NCBI RefSeq assembly: GCF_900110925.1
Contig: NZ_FOFP01000015.1
Coordinates: forward strand, 78,712-142,711
Source of the DNA: Pseudomonas cuatrocienegasensis
GTDB taxonomy: Bacteria > Pseudomonadota > Gammaproteobacteria > Pseudomonadales > Pseudomonadaceae
Reading direction: 5' to 3'
Length of the DNA: 64,000 nt
The notes beneath the pieces were generated by a model, which was not told the origin of the DNA, ran no database searches, and worked only from the letters and a program-made list of their open reading frames with translations. Below are positions 1 through 10,180 of this stretch, piece by piece. Each line of letters starts with the position of its first letter. Position 1 is the first letter of the stretch. The position numbers were made by a program, and so were the translations under genes.

Positions 1-851
1 GGCAGGCCGATGGCCGACCACAGCGAGTAACGCCCGCCAACCCAGTCCCACATCGGGAACACGTTCTCTTCGTGGATGCCGAATGCCACGGCTGCCTCAA
101 GGTTGCTCGACACGGCGATAAAGTGCCGATACAACTGCGCCTCGGTGCCGCCCTGGGCCAGGTACCACTGGCGCGCGGCCTGGGCATTTTTCAGGGTTTC
201 CAGGGTGTTGAAGGATTTCGATGAGACGATAAACAGGGTGGTCTCGGCGCGCAGTTTGGCCGACAACTCGTGGAACTCGCTGCCGTCGATATTGGCCAGG
301 TAATGGCAGCGCACGCCGCGCTCGGCGAAGGGCAGCAGGGCTTCGGACACCAGTTGCGGGCCGAGGAAGGAGCCGCCAATACCGATATTGACCACGTCGG
401 TGATCGGCTTTTCCGTGTAGCCGCGCCACAGGCCGTTATGGATGCGGCCCACCAACTCGGTCATCTGGTTGAGCACGCGGTGCACGTCGGGCATGACGTT
501 TTCACCGTTGACCAGCAGGCGATCACCGAATGGTCGACGCAGGGCGGTGTGCAGCGCCGGGCGGCTTTCCGAGGCATTGATCAGCTCGCCGTCGAACAGC
601 GCCTTAATGGAGCGTTCCAGGCCGGCTTCACGGGCCAGGCTAACCAGCATTTCGCGGGTCTGCGCGGTGATCAGGTTCTTCGAATAATCGAGAAACAGCC
701 CGCAGCTGCTCAGTGACATACGCTCGAAGCGCTTCGCATCGGCGGCGAAAGCATCGCGCATACTGAAGTTCTGCAGGCTATCGCGGTGGGCTTGCAGGGC
801 TTGCCAGGTCGGCAGGCGGGTCACATCGAGAGGGTGCTGGTAGTACGCCAT
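1..851 (-). CDS. pgi: Glucose-6-phosphate isomerase, partial (C-terminal part outside window)
   Basis: Catalyses interconversion of glucose-6-phosphate and fructose-6-phosphate in the cytoplasm, which in pseudomonads mainly serves gluconeogenesis and the Entner-Doudoroff cycle. The visible N-terminal 283 residues start MAYYQHPLDVTRLP and include the phosphosugar-isomerase signature region with NIGIGGSFLGP and FIVSSKSFNTLET. The gene runs off the left edge, so roughly the last 270 residues are missing. The ATG at 851 is preceded by an AAGGA ribosome site. It is the first gene downstream of panC on the same strand, with a 202-base gap that contains no gene. Confidence 0.95.
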   Translation of the reverse strand, partial: MAYYQHPLDVTRLPTWQALQAHRDSLQNFSMRDAFAADAKRFERMSLSSCGLFLDYSKNLITAQTREMLVSLAREAGLERSIKALFDGELINASESRPALHTALRRPFGDRLLVNGENVMPDVHRVLNQMTELVGRIHNGLWRGYTEKPITDVVNIGIGGSFLGPQLVSEALLPFAERGVRCHYLANIDGSEFHELSAKLRAETTLFIVSSKSFNTLETLKNAQAARQWYLAQGGTEAQLYRHFIAVSSNLEAAVAFGIHEENVFPMWDWVGGRYSLWSAIGL

Positions 852-1053
852 CTGGGCTCGTTTCCTTGTGCGATGTGCGGGAGCGGGTGCGAAGTATTAG
901 GCAGCGCCAGTGCAAAAAGGTCCGAATTCTTTCGTAGCGCTGTTGTGCGTGGGCGCGACCAATATCCGGCAGGCTCTGCTCGTTCGCAGTGTAACTGGGG
1001 CAGGGCGGGGGAGGGCAAGCGCCGCGGTGTAAACGCCCCGGCGGTGTTCGTGC

Positions 1054-1914
1054 TCAGGCGTTGGCGGCGAGGGTGACGCTGAGGTTGTCGATCAGGCGGG
1101 TGTTGCCCAGGTAGGCGGCAACCAGAATGACCAGGTTATGGTCCAGCGCCGTGGCCTGACGCAGGCTTTCGGCCTCGCGAATTTCCAGGTAGTCGAGGCG
1201 CAGCCCGGCCGCTTCTATGCGCTTACGGGCCGCGCTGAGCAGCGCGACGAAGTCACGCCCGCCAACCTGCAGGGCGTCGCCAATCTGCGCCAGGGTCTGG
1301 TACAGCACGGGCGCCAGGGCGCGCTGCTCGGCACTCAGGTAGCCGTTGCGCGAGGACAGGGCGAGACCGTCTGCGGCGCGTACGGTCGGCTCACCGATCA
1401 CCTGGATCGGCATGTTCAGGTCGCGCACCAGGGTGCGGATCACCGCCAGTTGCTGGAAGTCCTTCTCGCCAAAGATCGCCAGGTCCGGCTGGACCATGTT
1501 GAATAGTTTGGTCACCACGGTGGCGACACCCTCGAAATGCCCGGGGCGGCTGGCGCCACACAGCCCTTCGGAGACGCCCTGGACGCTGACGCGGGTCTGC
1601 CCGGTCATGCCTTCGGGGTACATTTCCTCGACGCTGGGGGTGAACAGCAACTGGCAGCCTGCGGCGAGCAGGCGCTCCTGGTCGGCGACCAGGGTTCGTG
1701 GGTACTTGTCCAGGTCTTCGCCAGCGCCGAACTGTAGTGGGTTGACGAAAATGCTCGCCACCACGAAGTCGACGCGCTGGGCGGCTTTTTCCACCAGTGC
1801 GGCATGCCCGGCGTGCAGGTTGCCCATGGTCGGCACGAAGCCGACCTGTTTGCCCTCGGCACGCGCCTGGGCGACGGCAGCGCGCAGCTCGCGGACAGTC
1901 TTGACCGTATTCAT
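1054..1914 (-). CDS. panC: Pantothenate synthetase
   Basis: ATP-dependent ligation of pantoate and beta-alanine to pantothenate, the last step of vitamin B5 synthesis; cytoplasmic. The 286-residue protein has the family's ATP-binding VPTMGNLHAGH motif near residue 30, IFVNPLQFG, and GEKDFQQL. The frame stays open far upstream, but the start MNTVKTVREL at 1914 gives the normal family length. That ATG overlaps the panB stop codon by 4 bases (ATGA), so the two are translationally coupled. The usual neighbour panD is not present between panC and pgi. Confidence 0.97.
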   Translation of the reverse strand: MNTVKTVRELRAAVAQARAEGKQVGFVPTMGNLHAGHAALVEKAAQRVDFVVASIFVNPLQFGAGEDLDKYPRTLVADQERLLAAGCQLLFTPSVEEMYPEGMTGQTRVSVQGVSEGLCGASRPGHFEGVATVVTKLFNMVQPDLAIFGEKDFQQLAVIRTLVRDLNMPIQVIGEPTVRAADGLALSSRNGYLSAEQRALAPVLYQTLAQIGDALQVGGRDFVALLSAARKRIEAAGLRLDYLEIREAESLRQATALDHNLVILVAAYLGNTRLIDNLSVTLAANA

Positions 1915-2711
1915 GCGTTGAATCCGTGTTCGGTGGCGGGGAAGGTCTGCGCCTTCACTTCTGTGACGTAGGCGCGCAGCGCGTCCTGAATGCTGCTCTG
2001 GCCGGCCATGAAGTTTTTCACGAACTTGGGCGCACGGCCGCTCAGGGACAGGCCGAGCATGTCGTGCAGCACCAGCACCTGGCCGTCGGTGGCGACACCA
2101 GCGCCGATACCAATCACGGGGATCTTCACCGCCTGGGTGATTTCCGCCGCCAGCTCGCTGGGTACGCACTCGAGTAACAGCATGGCCGCGCCGGCCTGCT
2201 CCAGGGCCATGGCGTCGGCACGCATCTGCCGCGCCTGGGCTTCCTGGCGGCCTTGTACCTTATAGCCACCGAGGATATTCACCGCTTGCGGGGTCAGGCC
2301 CAGGTGCGCGCACACCGGCACGCCGCGCTCGGCGAGCAGGCGGATCGGTTCGGCCAGCCAGGCTGCGCCTTCGAGTTTTACCATGTGTGCGCCGGCCTGC
2401 ATCAGTGCGGCGCTGCTGCGCAGGGCTTGTTCGGTGGTGGCATAGGCCATGAACGGCAGGTCGGCGAGAATCAGTGCGCCCTGGTTACCGCGCTTGACGC
2501 AGGCGGTGTGGTAGGCCATGTCCTCGACACTGACCGGCAGGGTGCTGTCGTGCCCCTGCAGAACCATGCCCAGGGAGTCGCCAACCAGCAGCACATCAAC
2601 CCCAGCCTGGCAGGCGGCATGGGCGAAAGTGGCGTCGTAGCAGGTCAGCATGGCGATTTTCTCGCCATTCTGCTTGAGGCTCTGCAGGGTGGTCAGGGTA
2701 ATGTCAGGCAT
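1911..2711 (-). CDS. panB: 3-methyl-2-oxobutanoate hydroxymethyltransferase
   Basis: Transfers a hydroxymethyl group from methylenetetrahydrofolate to ketoisovalerate, giving ketopantoate for pantothenate synthesis. The 266-residue product contains the family motifs LLVGDSLGMV, VKLEGA and the C-terminal PKFVKNF. A GTG 15 bases upstream could add five residues, but the ATG at 2711 has a GAGGA ribosome site at good distance and matches family starts. It lies 137 bases downstream of folK and overlaps panC, consistent with a folate/pantothenate transcription unit pcnB-folK-panB-panC. Confidence 0.96.
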   Translation of the reverse strand: MPDITLTTLQSLKQNGEKIAMLTCYDATFAHAACQAGVDVLLVGDSLGMVLQGHDSTLPVSVEDMAYHTACVKRGNQGALILADLPFMAYATTEQALRSSAALMQAGAHMVKLEGAAWLAEPIRLLAERGVPVCAHLGLTPQAVNILGGYKVQGRQEAQARQMRADAMALEQAGAAMLLLECVPSELAAEITQAVKIPVIGIGAGVATDGQVLVLHDMLGLSLSGRAPKFVKNFMAGQSSIQDALRAYVTEVKAQTFPATEHGFNA

Positions 2712-2848
2712 GAAAATCGTCCTCACTCAGGCGTTCTGTCAGCTTCTGGGCTGCTTCAATTTGGCCTGCAATGGCCTCGGTTTGCACCGGTGCGGGGCAA
2801 CGGGACGCCTATAGTCCTGATGGGGCCGCTCGAAGTCAATTGCGGGTG

Positions 2849-3358
2849 TTACCGTCCTGTTACGGGCGTTACCGGCCTCGAGAGTCGCTCCAGTCCGGCG
2901 AACGGACAGGCGGCCAGCAGCGTGGGTAGCGTGCGGCCATCGGGCAACTGCAGGTCGGGGGCAAGCTCGGCCAGCGGATAGAGGACAAAGGCGCGGGCGT
3001 GCAGGTGGTAATGCGGCACAACCAGACGCGGCTCATCGATCAGGCGCTGGCCAAACAACAGGATATCCAGGTCGAGGGTGCGCGGTCCCCAGCGCTCGGC
3101 TTTGCGCTGGCGACCCTGGCGTTGCTCGATGGCCTGCAATGCATCGAGCAGTCCCAGTGGCGTCAGGCTGGTGTCCAGGGCGGCGACGGCATTGACGTAG
3201 CGCGGCTGGTCCGGTGGGCCGAGGGGGTCGCTGGCATACAGGGATGAGCTGGCCACGAGCTGGCTGTCCGGCAATTGTGCCAACGCCTCGAAGGCGTCGC
3301 GCAACTGTGCCAGGGGTTCGGCCAGGTTGCTGCCCAGGCCGATATACACGCGTTCCAT
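2849..3358 (-). CDS. folK: 2-amino-4-hydroxy-6-hydroxymethyldihydropteridine diphosphokinase
   Basis: Pyrophosphorylates hydroxymethyl-dihydropterin in folate synthesis. The 169-residue protein begins MERVYIGLGSN, has the substrate-binding RYVNAVAAL stretch and the HPPK signature RWGPRTLDLDILLFG near residues 90-105, then VVPHYHLHARAFVLYPLAELAP. The start ATG shares one base with the pcnB stop (TGATG), indicating coupling. Family length is normal, so I see nothing unusual. Confidence 0.97.
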   Translation of the reverse strand: MERVYIGLGSNLAEPLAQLRDAFEALAQLPDSQLVASSSLYASDPLGPPDQPRYVNAVAALDTSLTPLGLLDALQAIEQRQGRQRKAERWGPRTLDLDILLFGQRLIDEPRLVVPHYHLHARAFVLYPLAELAPDLQLPDGRTLPTLLAACPFAGLERLSRPVTPVTGR

Positions 3359-4758
3359 CAGTCAGCGGCAGGCTGTGCTGCGCCATCGGCGCCGCTGCGT
3401 TTGCGTTTGCTACCGCTGCGTCGGCGCTTGCGTGGGGCGTTGGGGCCTTCGTCCTTGCTGCTGAGGTCGCGGATCATGCCGCGGCGTTCGCTGTCGTTGG
3501 CGTCCTGGTAGTCGGTCCACCAGTCACCCAGGCCGCCGGTCTGCTCGCCAGCGCTTTCACGCAGCAGCAGGAAGTCATAGCCGGCGCGAAAGCGTGGGTT
3601 TTCCAGCAACAGGTCGGCGCGTTTGCCGCTGCGCCGCGGCAGGCGTTCCTGCATGTCCCAGATCTCGCGGATCGGCAGAGTGAAACGCTTGGGCACGGCG
3701 ATGCGTTGGACTTGCTCGCTGATCAGCTCGTGGGCGGCTTCCTGCATTGCCGGGATCGGCGGCATGCCGCGCTCTTGCAGGCGAATCACCCGAGCCGGCA
3801 GGGCGGGCCAGAGCAGGGCGGCGAAGAGGAAGGCCGGCGTCACCGTCTTGCCCTGCTGGATGCGCAGGTCGGTATTGCCCAGGGCGTTGCGGATCAGAGT
3901 GTCGGTGTAGTCGGGGTTTTGCTTGAGCGCGGCGGCACTGGCCGGGAACAACTGGCCATACAGGCCGTAATCGACCAACAGCTCATAGGTATAGATGGCG
4001 TAGCCGCTGAGAAACAGCTTGAGCACTTCGTCGAACAGGCGCGCTGCTGGCACACCTGCCAGCAGCGGTGCCAGTTTGTAGATAGGCGCGGCGCTGTGTT
4101 TTTCGATATCGAAGTCGAGCTTGGCGGCAAAACGCACGGCGCGCAGCATGCGCACCGGGTCTTCCTGGTAGCGCTGGGTCGGGTCGCCGATCAGGCGTAC
4201 CAGGTGGTTGTGGATGTCATGGGCGCCGTTGGCGTAGTCCAGAATGCGCTCGGTGACCGGGTCGTAATAGAGCGCATTGATGGTGAAGTCGCGGCGCTGG
4301 GCGTCGTCTTCCAGAGTGCCGTAGACGTTGTCACGCAGGATGCGGCCGCTTTCGTTGCGCGAGGACAGGTGGCTGTCTTCTTCCTCGTCATCCTGTGGAT
4401 GATTGGCGCGGAAGGTCGCGGTTTCGATGATTTCCCGGCCAAAGTGCACATGAACCAGCTTGAAACGCCGGCCGATGATGCGCGCATTGCGGAACTCGGC
4501 GCGCACCTGTTCGGGCGTAGCACTGGTAGCAACGTCGAAATCCTTGGGGTCGATATCCAGCAGCAGGTCGCGTACGCAGCCGCCGACCAGGTAGGCCTGG
4601 TAACCGGCTTGTTGCAGGCGTTCGACCACGCTGATGGCGTAGCGACTGATCTCACTGCGCTTGATCGGGTGCTGGCTGCTGCTGAGTACCTGAGGCGTAC
4701 TTTTGGTCTGGGCGCGGCGCAGCGGGGAACGGAATGACTTGAACAGCTTTTTCAGCAT
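3358..4758 (-). CDS. pcnB: Poly(A) polymerase I
   Basis: Adds 3' poly(A) tails that promote RNA decay. The 466-residue protein starts MLKKLFKSFRSPLRR. It carries the class II nucleotidyltransferase motif LVGGCVRDLLL followed by DPKDFDVATSATPEQ (catalytic aspartates), the RRDFTINALYYD motif, and a basic Arg/Lys-rich C-terminus typical of bacterial PAP rather than tRNA nucleotidyltransferase. An upstream in-frame ATG at 4830 would add 24 residues, but the start at 4758 matches the family. It lies just downstream of the CrcZ RNA, so read-through from the CrcZ promoter may contribute to its expression. Confidence 0.95.
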   Translation of the reverse strand: MLKKLFKSFRSPLRRAQTKSTPQVLSSSQHPIKRSEISRYAISVVERLQQAGYQAYLVGGCVRDLLLDIDPKDFDVATSATPEQVRAEFRNARIIGRRFKLVHVHFGREIIETATFRANHPQDDEEEDSHLSSRNESGRILRDNVYGTLEDDAQRRDFTINALYYDPVTERILDYANGAHDIHNHLVRLIGDPTQRYQEDPVRMLRAVRFAAKLDFDIEKHSAAPIYKLAPLLAGVPAARLFDEVLKLFLSGYAIYTYELLVDYGLYGQLFPASAAALKQNPDYTDTLIRNALGNTDLRIQQGKTVTPAFLFAALLWPALPARVIRLQERGMPPIPAMQEAAHELISEQVQRIAVPKRFTLPIREIWDMQERLPRRSGKRADLLLENPRFRAGYDFLLLRESAGEQTGGLGDWWTDYQDANDSERRGMIRDLSSKDEGPNAPRKRRRSGSKRKRSGADGAAQPAAD

Positions 4759-4890
4759 GGGATGCACTGTTTGACGGAATGACCGGCCAGAAGTAAACGC
4801 TGACCACAAGAGTGGCGCGGATTCTAGCATTGTGTCGCGGGATGGTGTAGGACGGGAGGGAAGACAGGTGTCAAACGCCAGAAAGCACTG

Positions 4891-4910
4891 AGGGGAGCCT
4901 AAGCTCCCCT
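4891..4910 (-). terminator. 3' hairpin of CrcZ
   Basis: Perfect inverted repeat AGGGGAGC-CTAA-GCTCCCCT. There is no long T-run after it on the minus strand, so termination may be partial and allow read-through into pcnB. Confidence 0.6.
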
Positions 4911-5257
4911 CTAAGTAATGCGTGCTTCATTTTATTGTTATTGCGGGCTTGTTGTTCTTGTTCAATTGCCCGTTCCTGGAAGCGCCGTGCTTCCGGAGAC
5001 CTCCCAAAGGGGAGTCAATAGCAAACGGATTTCTTTGGATGCTGACAGAGCTTTTTTACCTTGCGGTCTTACCAGTACGGGTGCTGTCTCAGGACAGTTT
5101 TATTGTTCTCGGTCTGGTGTGGGGCGAACCCCAAAAAAGCCATTCCTCTCCAAAAGAATCAGTTAGCTGCGCCTCTGCCGTCTTGTTCTTATTGTGCTAG
5201 AGCCGTTGCGTTTTGTTTTTATTGTGTGTGGTGCATTGCTTGTTATTGTTGTTATGC
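4891..5257 (-). ncRNA. crcZ: CrcZ small RNA (catabolite repression decoy)
   Basis: This AT-rich 600-base gap between cbrB and pcnB lacks a convincing reading frame and is where pseudomonads encode CrcZ, an RNA that sequesters the Hfq/Crc complex and relieves carbon catabolite repression. Read on the minus strand from the predicted start near 5257, the RNA begins GCAUAACAACAAUAACAAGC. It carries six A-rich AANAAN-type stretches (about 5240-5254, 5211-5224, 5183-5194, 5098-5108, 4950-4963, 4930-4942), the Hfq/Crc-binding pattern. It ends at a perfect 8-base-pair hairpin at 4891-4910. The length of about 367 nt is in the expected range. Start and end are inferred from promoter and hairpin. Confidence 0.93.
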
Positions 5258-5266
5258 CAGAGATAA

Positions 5267-5282
5267 AGCAGAAGCCGTGCCA
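5267..5282 (-). promoter_or_regulatory. Sigma-54 promoter of crcZ
   Basis: On the minus strand the sequence reads TGGCACGGCTTCTGCT. It has the invariant GG (5281-5280) and GC (5269-5268) separated by exactly 10 bases, matching the -24/-12 consensus TGGCACG-N4-TTGCW. The predicted start is 12 bases downstream, near 5256-5257, exactly where the A-rich CrcZ sequence begins. Confidence 0.9.
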
Positions 5283-5341
5283 GTTTCTGTTAATCCTTTT
5301 AAATCAAGGGCTTGGCTGTTATGGGTGACAGTGCGTAGGCC

Positions 5342-5381
5342 TAAAAAAGCCGGGTTCTCGTTACCATAAGACCCGGCTTTT
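5342..5381 (-). terminator. Rho-independent terminator of cbrB
   Basis: An 11-base-pair stem, AAAAGCCGGGT/ACCCGGCTTTT, with a 15-base loop. It is followed on the minus strand by a run of T residues and lies about 60 bases beyond the cbrB stop codon. It separates cbrB transcription from the crcZ promoter. Confidence 0.85.
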
Positions 5382-5406
5382 GTTACGAGGTGTTTGAGCG
5401 GTAACA
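5381..5406. promoter_or_regulatory. CbrB-type upstream activator palindrome
   Basis: A perfect palindromic TGTTAC-N14-GTAACA lies about 137 bases upstream of the predicted CrcZ start. An additional GTTAC half-site lies at 5360-5364. This is the arrangement I recall for CbrB binding upstream of crcZ. The position suits an enhancer acting with sigma-54. Confidence 0.75.
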
Positions 5407-5439
5407 AACTGTGTGCGCTATCGCCTAGGTATCACTGCT

Positions 5440-6861
<1,422 letters not shown>

Positions 6862-6896
6862 TAAATAAGGTCTCTCGACGGTCTCAGGTCGCAGGT

Positions 6897-9851
6897 TCAG
6901 TTCGCTATGGACGTCGCCTCGACATGCCGCGGCAGGGTCACCCGAATGCGAGTGCCACGCTGGTGCTCGGCGTCGGCCGGGCTGTCGATTGTTATCTGTC
7001 CATAATGCTCTTCCACGATGGAATAGACCAGCGCGAGGCCCAGTCCGGTGCCCTTGCCAGGATCCTTGGTGGTGAAGAACGGCTCGAACAGGCGGTCCAT
7101 GATCGCCTTGGGAATGCCACTGCCTTCGTCTTCGACGATCAGGTCGACGGTGTGCTCGCTGGCTTCGCTGCGTACGCGGATCGCCGCGCCGGGCGGCGAG
7201 GCGTCGCGGGCGTTGGACAGCAGGTTGATCAGCACCTGGGCCAGGCGCTGCGGATCGCCGCAGACCCAGTGGTCGGCGTCGCAGAGGTTGAAGAACTGCA
7301 CCTCGACGCTGCGTCGGTTGAGCGCCAGCAGGCCGATGGCTTCCTGGGCGACCTGGGCCAGGCATACGGCCTCGTCGCTGTGCTGGTGGCTGCCGGAGTG
7401 GGCGAAGCTCATCAGCGACTGGACGATGCGCGAGACGCGTTTGGTCTGCTCGATGATCTGCTGGCTGATTTCCGTCAGTTCCGGGTCTTCCTCGCGCTCT
7501 TCGCGCAGGTTCTGCGCCAGGCAGGCGATACCGGTGATCGGGTTGCCAATCTCATGGGCCACCCCGGCGGCGAGGCGACCGATGCTCGCCAGGCGTTCGG
7601 AGTGCACCAGTTTGTCTTCCAGGTATTGGGTTTCGGTGAGGTCTTCGACCAGCAGTACCAGGCCGCTGTTACCGGGCGTCAGTGGCTCGTCGATGGCCGC
7701 TTTGTGCAGGTTGAGCCAGCGAATCTGCCCATCGAGCGCCAGGCGCTGCTTATGCAGATGTTGGTCGGGCATGGCGATAAATTGTTGCAGCAGGCCGCGC
7801 CAGGGCTCGCTGAGCGCCGTCAGGCGCGAGCCGACCACGCGGTGCGCGGGTACTTCGGTCAGCTCTTCCATGGCCTTGTTCCACATGAGGATCTCGAAGT
7901 CCCTGGCCAGGGAGCAGACGCCCATGGGCAGTTCCTGCAACGTCTGCCGGTGGTAGCGGCGCAGGGTATCGAGCTCGGCCGCCAGGCCGGTGAGGCGCGA
8001 GTGATAATCCTCCAGGCGGCTTTCGATAAAGTGGATGTCTTCGGTGACGTAGGTTTCGCTGCCCGATTTGTACGGCAGGAAGGTCTCGACGATGTCCTGG
8101 GCCACACTGGGGCCCATCAGCCCGGACAGGTTGGCTTCGATACGGTCGCGCAGGCGGCGCAGGGCGTAAGGGCGGTTTTCATCGAAGGGCAGGTGCAGGT
8201 CGCGCAGCGCCTGCTCCACTTCGCGCTGGGCGGTCTTGGCACCGAGCGGCTTGGCCAGCTGAGCGGCGAATTCCTGGGGCGACAGGGCCACCAGTTCGCG
8301 GCGCTGCGGGCGACGCACGTTGTCCACGGCGCAGGCCTCAGCAGCGCTTTTTTCTTCCGGGCTGGCCTCGGTGAACAGTGACACCAGGGTGAATACCAGC
8401 ACGTTGGTCGCCAGCGAGGCGATGGCCGCCAGGTGCCAGCTGCTGTCATCGAGCACGTACACCAGGTCCAGCGCCGGCAGGTAGAAGCCCTGCACGTTGC
8501 CCAGCATCGGCAGCAGCATGCCGACCAGCCAGACGCCGATGCCGGCGAGCAGGCCGGCAATGTAGCCGCGCCGGTTGGCGGTCGGCCAGTACAGCACCGA
8601 GAGCACGCCGGGGAGGAACTGCAGAGTAGCGACGAAGGCGACAATGCCCAGGTTGGCCAGGTCCTGCTCGGCGCCGAGCAGCAGGTAGAAACCATAGCCA
8701 GCCATGATCACCGCGACGATCAGCGCGCGGCGCGTCCACTTCAGCCAGCGGTAGATATTGCCTTCGGCTGGCGGCTGATAGAGCGGCAGTACCAGGTGAT
8801 TGAGCATCATCCCCGAGAGCGCCAGGGTGGTGACGATGATCAGCCCGCTGGAGGCCGAAAGCCCGCCGACGTAGGCCACCAGCGCCAGGGTCTGGCTGTC
8901 CACCGCAATGCCCAGGCCCAGGGTGAAGTATTCCGGGTTGGTGGTGGCACCGAGTTTCAGCCCGGCCCAGAGAATCAGCGGCACGGCCAGGCTCATCAGC
9001 AGCAGAAACAGTGGCAGGCCCCAGCTGGCGCTGACCATGGCGCGCGGGTTGAGGTTCTCGGTAAAGGTCATGTGGTACATGTGCGGCATGACGATGGCCG
9101 AGGCGAAGAACACCAGCAGCAGGGTGCGCCACGGGCCTTCCTGCAGCGGCGTGTGCAGGCTGTTCAGGGCCAGTTGGTTCTGTACCAGCCAGCGTTCCAG
9201 GTCCTGCGGGCCGTCGAACACGCCGTAGAGGGCATACAGGCCGATGATCCCCAGCGCCACCAGCTTGACCACCGACTCGAAGGCGATGGCGAAGACCAGG
9301 CCCTCGTGCTTTTCGCGGGTGGCGATATGGCGGGCGCCGAACAGGATGGTGAAGAGGATGATCAGGCCGCAGAAGGCCAGGGCCACGCGCTCCTGCACCG
9401 GCTCACGGGTGAGGATGCCGATCGAGTCGGCCACCGCCTGGATTTGCAATGCCAGCAGCGGCAGCACGCCGATCAGCATAAACAGCGTGGTCAGGGCGCC
9501 GGCCCAGGTGCTGCGAAAGCGAAAGGCGAACAGGTCCGCCAGGGACGAGAGCTGGTAGGTGCGGGTGATGCGCAGAATCGGGTAGAGCAGCACCGGCGCC
9601 AGCAGAAAGGCACCGGACACCCCGAGGTAGCTGGCCAGAAAACCGTAGCCATATTGGTAGGCCAGGCCGACCGTGCCGTAGAACGCCCAGGCGCTGGCAT
9701 AGACGCCCAGCGACAGGGTATAGGTCAGCGGGTGGCGAATGATCCAGCGCGGGATCAGCCCACGTTCGCTGATCCAGGCGACGCCGAACAGCACCAGCAG
9801 GTAGGCCGCGCTGATCAGTATCAGCTGGCTCAGGCTAAAGCTCGTCAGCAT
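6897..9851 (-). CDS. cbrA: Sensor histidine kinase CbrA with SLC5-like transporter domain
   Basis: Membrane sensor kinase for CbrB. The first half (about residues 1-500) is a multi-span sodium/solute-symporter-like domain. It is followed by a linker/STAC-like region, a PAS-type region near 620-740, a HisKA domain with the phospho-acceptor His766 in GVAHEIGNPITG, and an HATPase_c domain with N-box INLLSNARDAS and DEGSGIPK, TKDPGKGTGLGLALVYSIV. The length of 984 residues is normal for CbrA. The region before the ATG at 9851 has only a weak ribosome site, which suggests dependence on upstream cbrX translation. That last point is inference. Confidence 0.97.
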   Translation of the reverse strand: MLTSFSLSQLILISAAYLLVLFGVAWISERGLIPRWIIRHPLTYTLSLGVYASAWAFYGTVGLAYQYGYGFLASYLGVSGAFLLAPVLLYPILRITRTYQLSSLADLFAFRFRSTWAGALTTLFMLIGVLPLLALQIQAVADSIGILTREPVQERVALAFCGLIILFTILFGARHIATREKHEGLVFAIAFESVVKLVALGIIGLYALYGVFDGPQDLERWLVQNQLALNSLHTPLQEGPWRTLLLVFFASAIVMPHMYHMTFTENLNPRAMVSASWGLPLFLLLMSLAVPLILWAGLKLGATTNPEYFTLGLGIAVDSQTLALVAYVGGLSASSGLIIVTTLALSGMMLNHLVLPLYQPPAEGNIYRWLKWTRRALIVAVIMAGYGFYLLLGAEQDLANLGIVAFVATLQFLPGVLSVLYWPTANRRGYIAGLLAGIGVWLVGMLLPMLGNVQGFYLPALDLVYVLDDSSWHLAAIASLATNVLVFTLVSLFTEASPEEKSAAEACAVDNVRRPQRRELVALSPQEFAAQLAKPLGAKTAQREVEQALRDLHLPFDENRPYALRRLRDRIEANLSGLMGPSVAQDIVETFLPYKSGSETYVTEDIHFIESRLEDYHSRLTGLAAELDTLRRYHRQTLQELPMGVCSLARDFEILMWNKAMEELTEVPAHRVVGSRLTALSEPWRGLLQQFIAMPDQHLHKQRLALDGQIRWLNLHKAAIDEPLTPGNSGLVLLVEDLTETQYLEDKLVHSERLASIGRLAAGVAHEIGNPITGIACLAQNLREEREEDPELTEISQQIIEQTKRVSRIVQSLMSFAHSGSHQHSDEAVCLAQVAQEAIGLLALNRRSVEVQFFNLCDADHWVCGDPQRLAQVLINLLSNARDASPPGAAIRVRSEASEHTVDLIVEDEGSGIPKAIMDRLFEPFFTTKDPGKGTGLGLALVYSIVEEHYGQITIDSPADAEHQRGTRIRVTLPRHVEATSIAN

Positions 9852-9908
9852 CAGGTTGGCTCGGCGAAGAAAGCGGTATCGGCATGCACGGCGGTTCGCC
9901 GAACGGGC

Positions 9909-10085
9909 TCAGAGTTCATCGGCATCACGCTGGCTCTGCAGGATAAAGGTCACCACGATCAGGATCAGCCACAGCAGATAGGGGCGGTACCAGGCGCCGC
10001 TGGGGTCGATCCACCAGTCCATGATGGCCGGGGAGAACAGGTAGATGCCCACCACCAGGATCAGCACCAGTCGATAGATGTACAT
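9909..10085 (-). CDS. cbrX: Small membrane protein CbrX upstream of CbrA
   Basis: A 58-residue protein (MYIYRLVLILVVGIYLF...) with two hydrophobic segments at about residues 4-22 and 36-50 separated by a WW/Pro-Tyr linker. It lies 57 bases upstream of cbrA on the same strand, the position of the small cbrX gene described in Pseudomonas cbrXAB operons. A GTG at 10100 would add five residues (MTRNG) and cannot be excluded. Its molecular function is not known to me; co-transcription suggests a role in CbrA synthesis or membrane assembly. Confidence 0.8.
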   Translation of the reverse strand: MYIYRLVLILVVGIYLFSPAIMDWWIDPSGAWYRPYLLWLILIVVTFILQSQRDADEL

Positions 10086-10180
10086 GCCGTTTCTCGTCAC
10101 GGGAATGCCGGTGATGGTAACGGAAGCGCGTCACCCTGCGTAGCGTGGAAGCGGACAGGTGCGCGGTTAGTTGGGGTTGT

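Noticed and set aside
3214..4737. 507-codon open frame on the plus strand
   Set aside because: Exactly antisense to pcnB, which has full family motifs; no ribosome site or homology pattern.
4922..5369. Small open frames of about 80-100 codons in the cbrB-pcnB gap
   Set aside because: The region is explained by the CrcZ RNA on the other strand; the frames arise from its T/A-rich repeats and have no ribosome sites.
5342..5406. Terminator-like hairpin considered part of the CrcZ gene
   Set aside because: It lies upstream of the sigma-54 promoter, next to the cbrB stop, so it belongs to cbrB.
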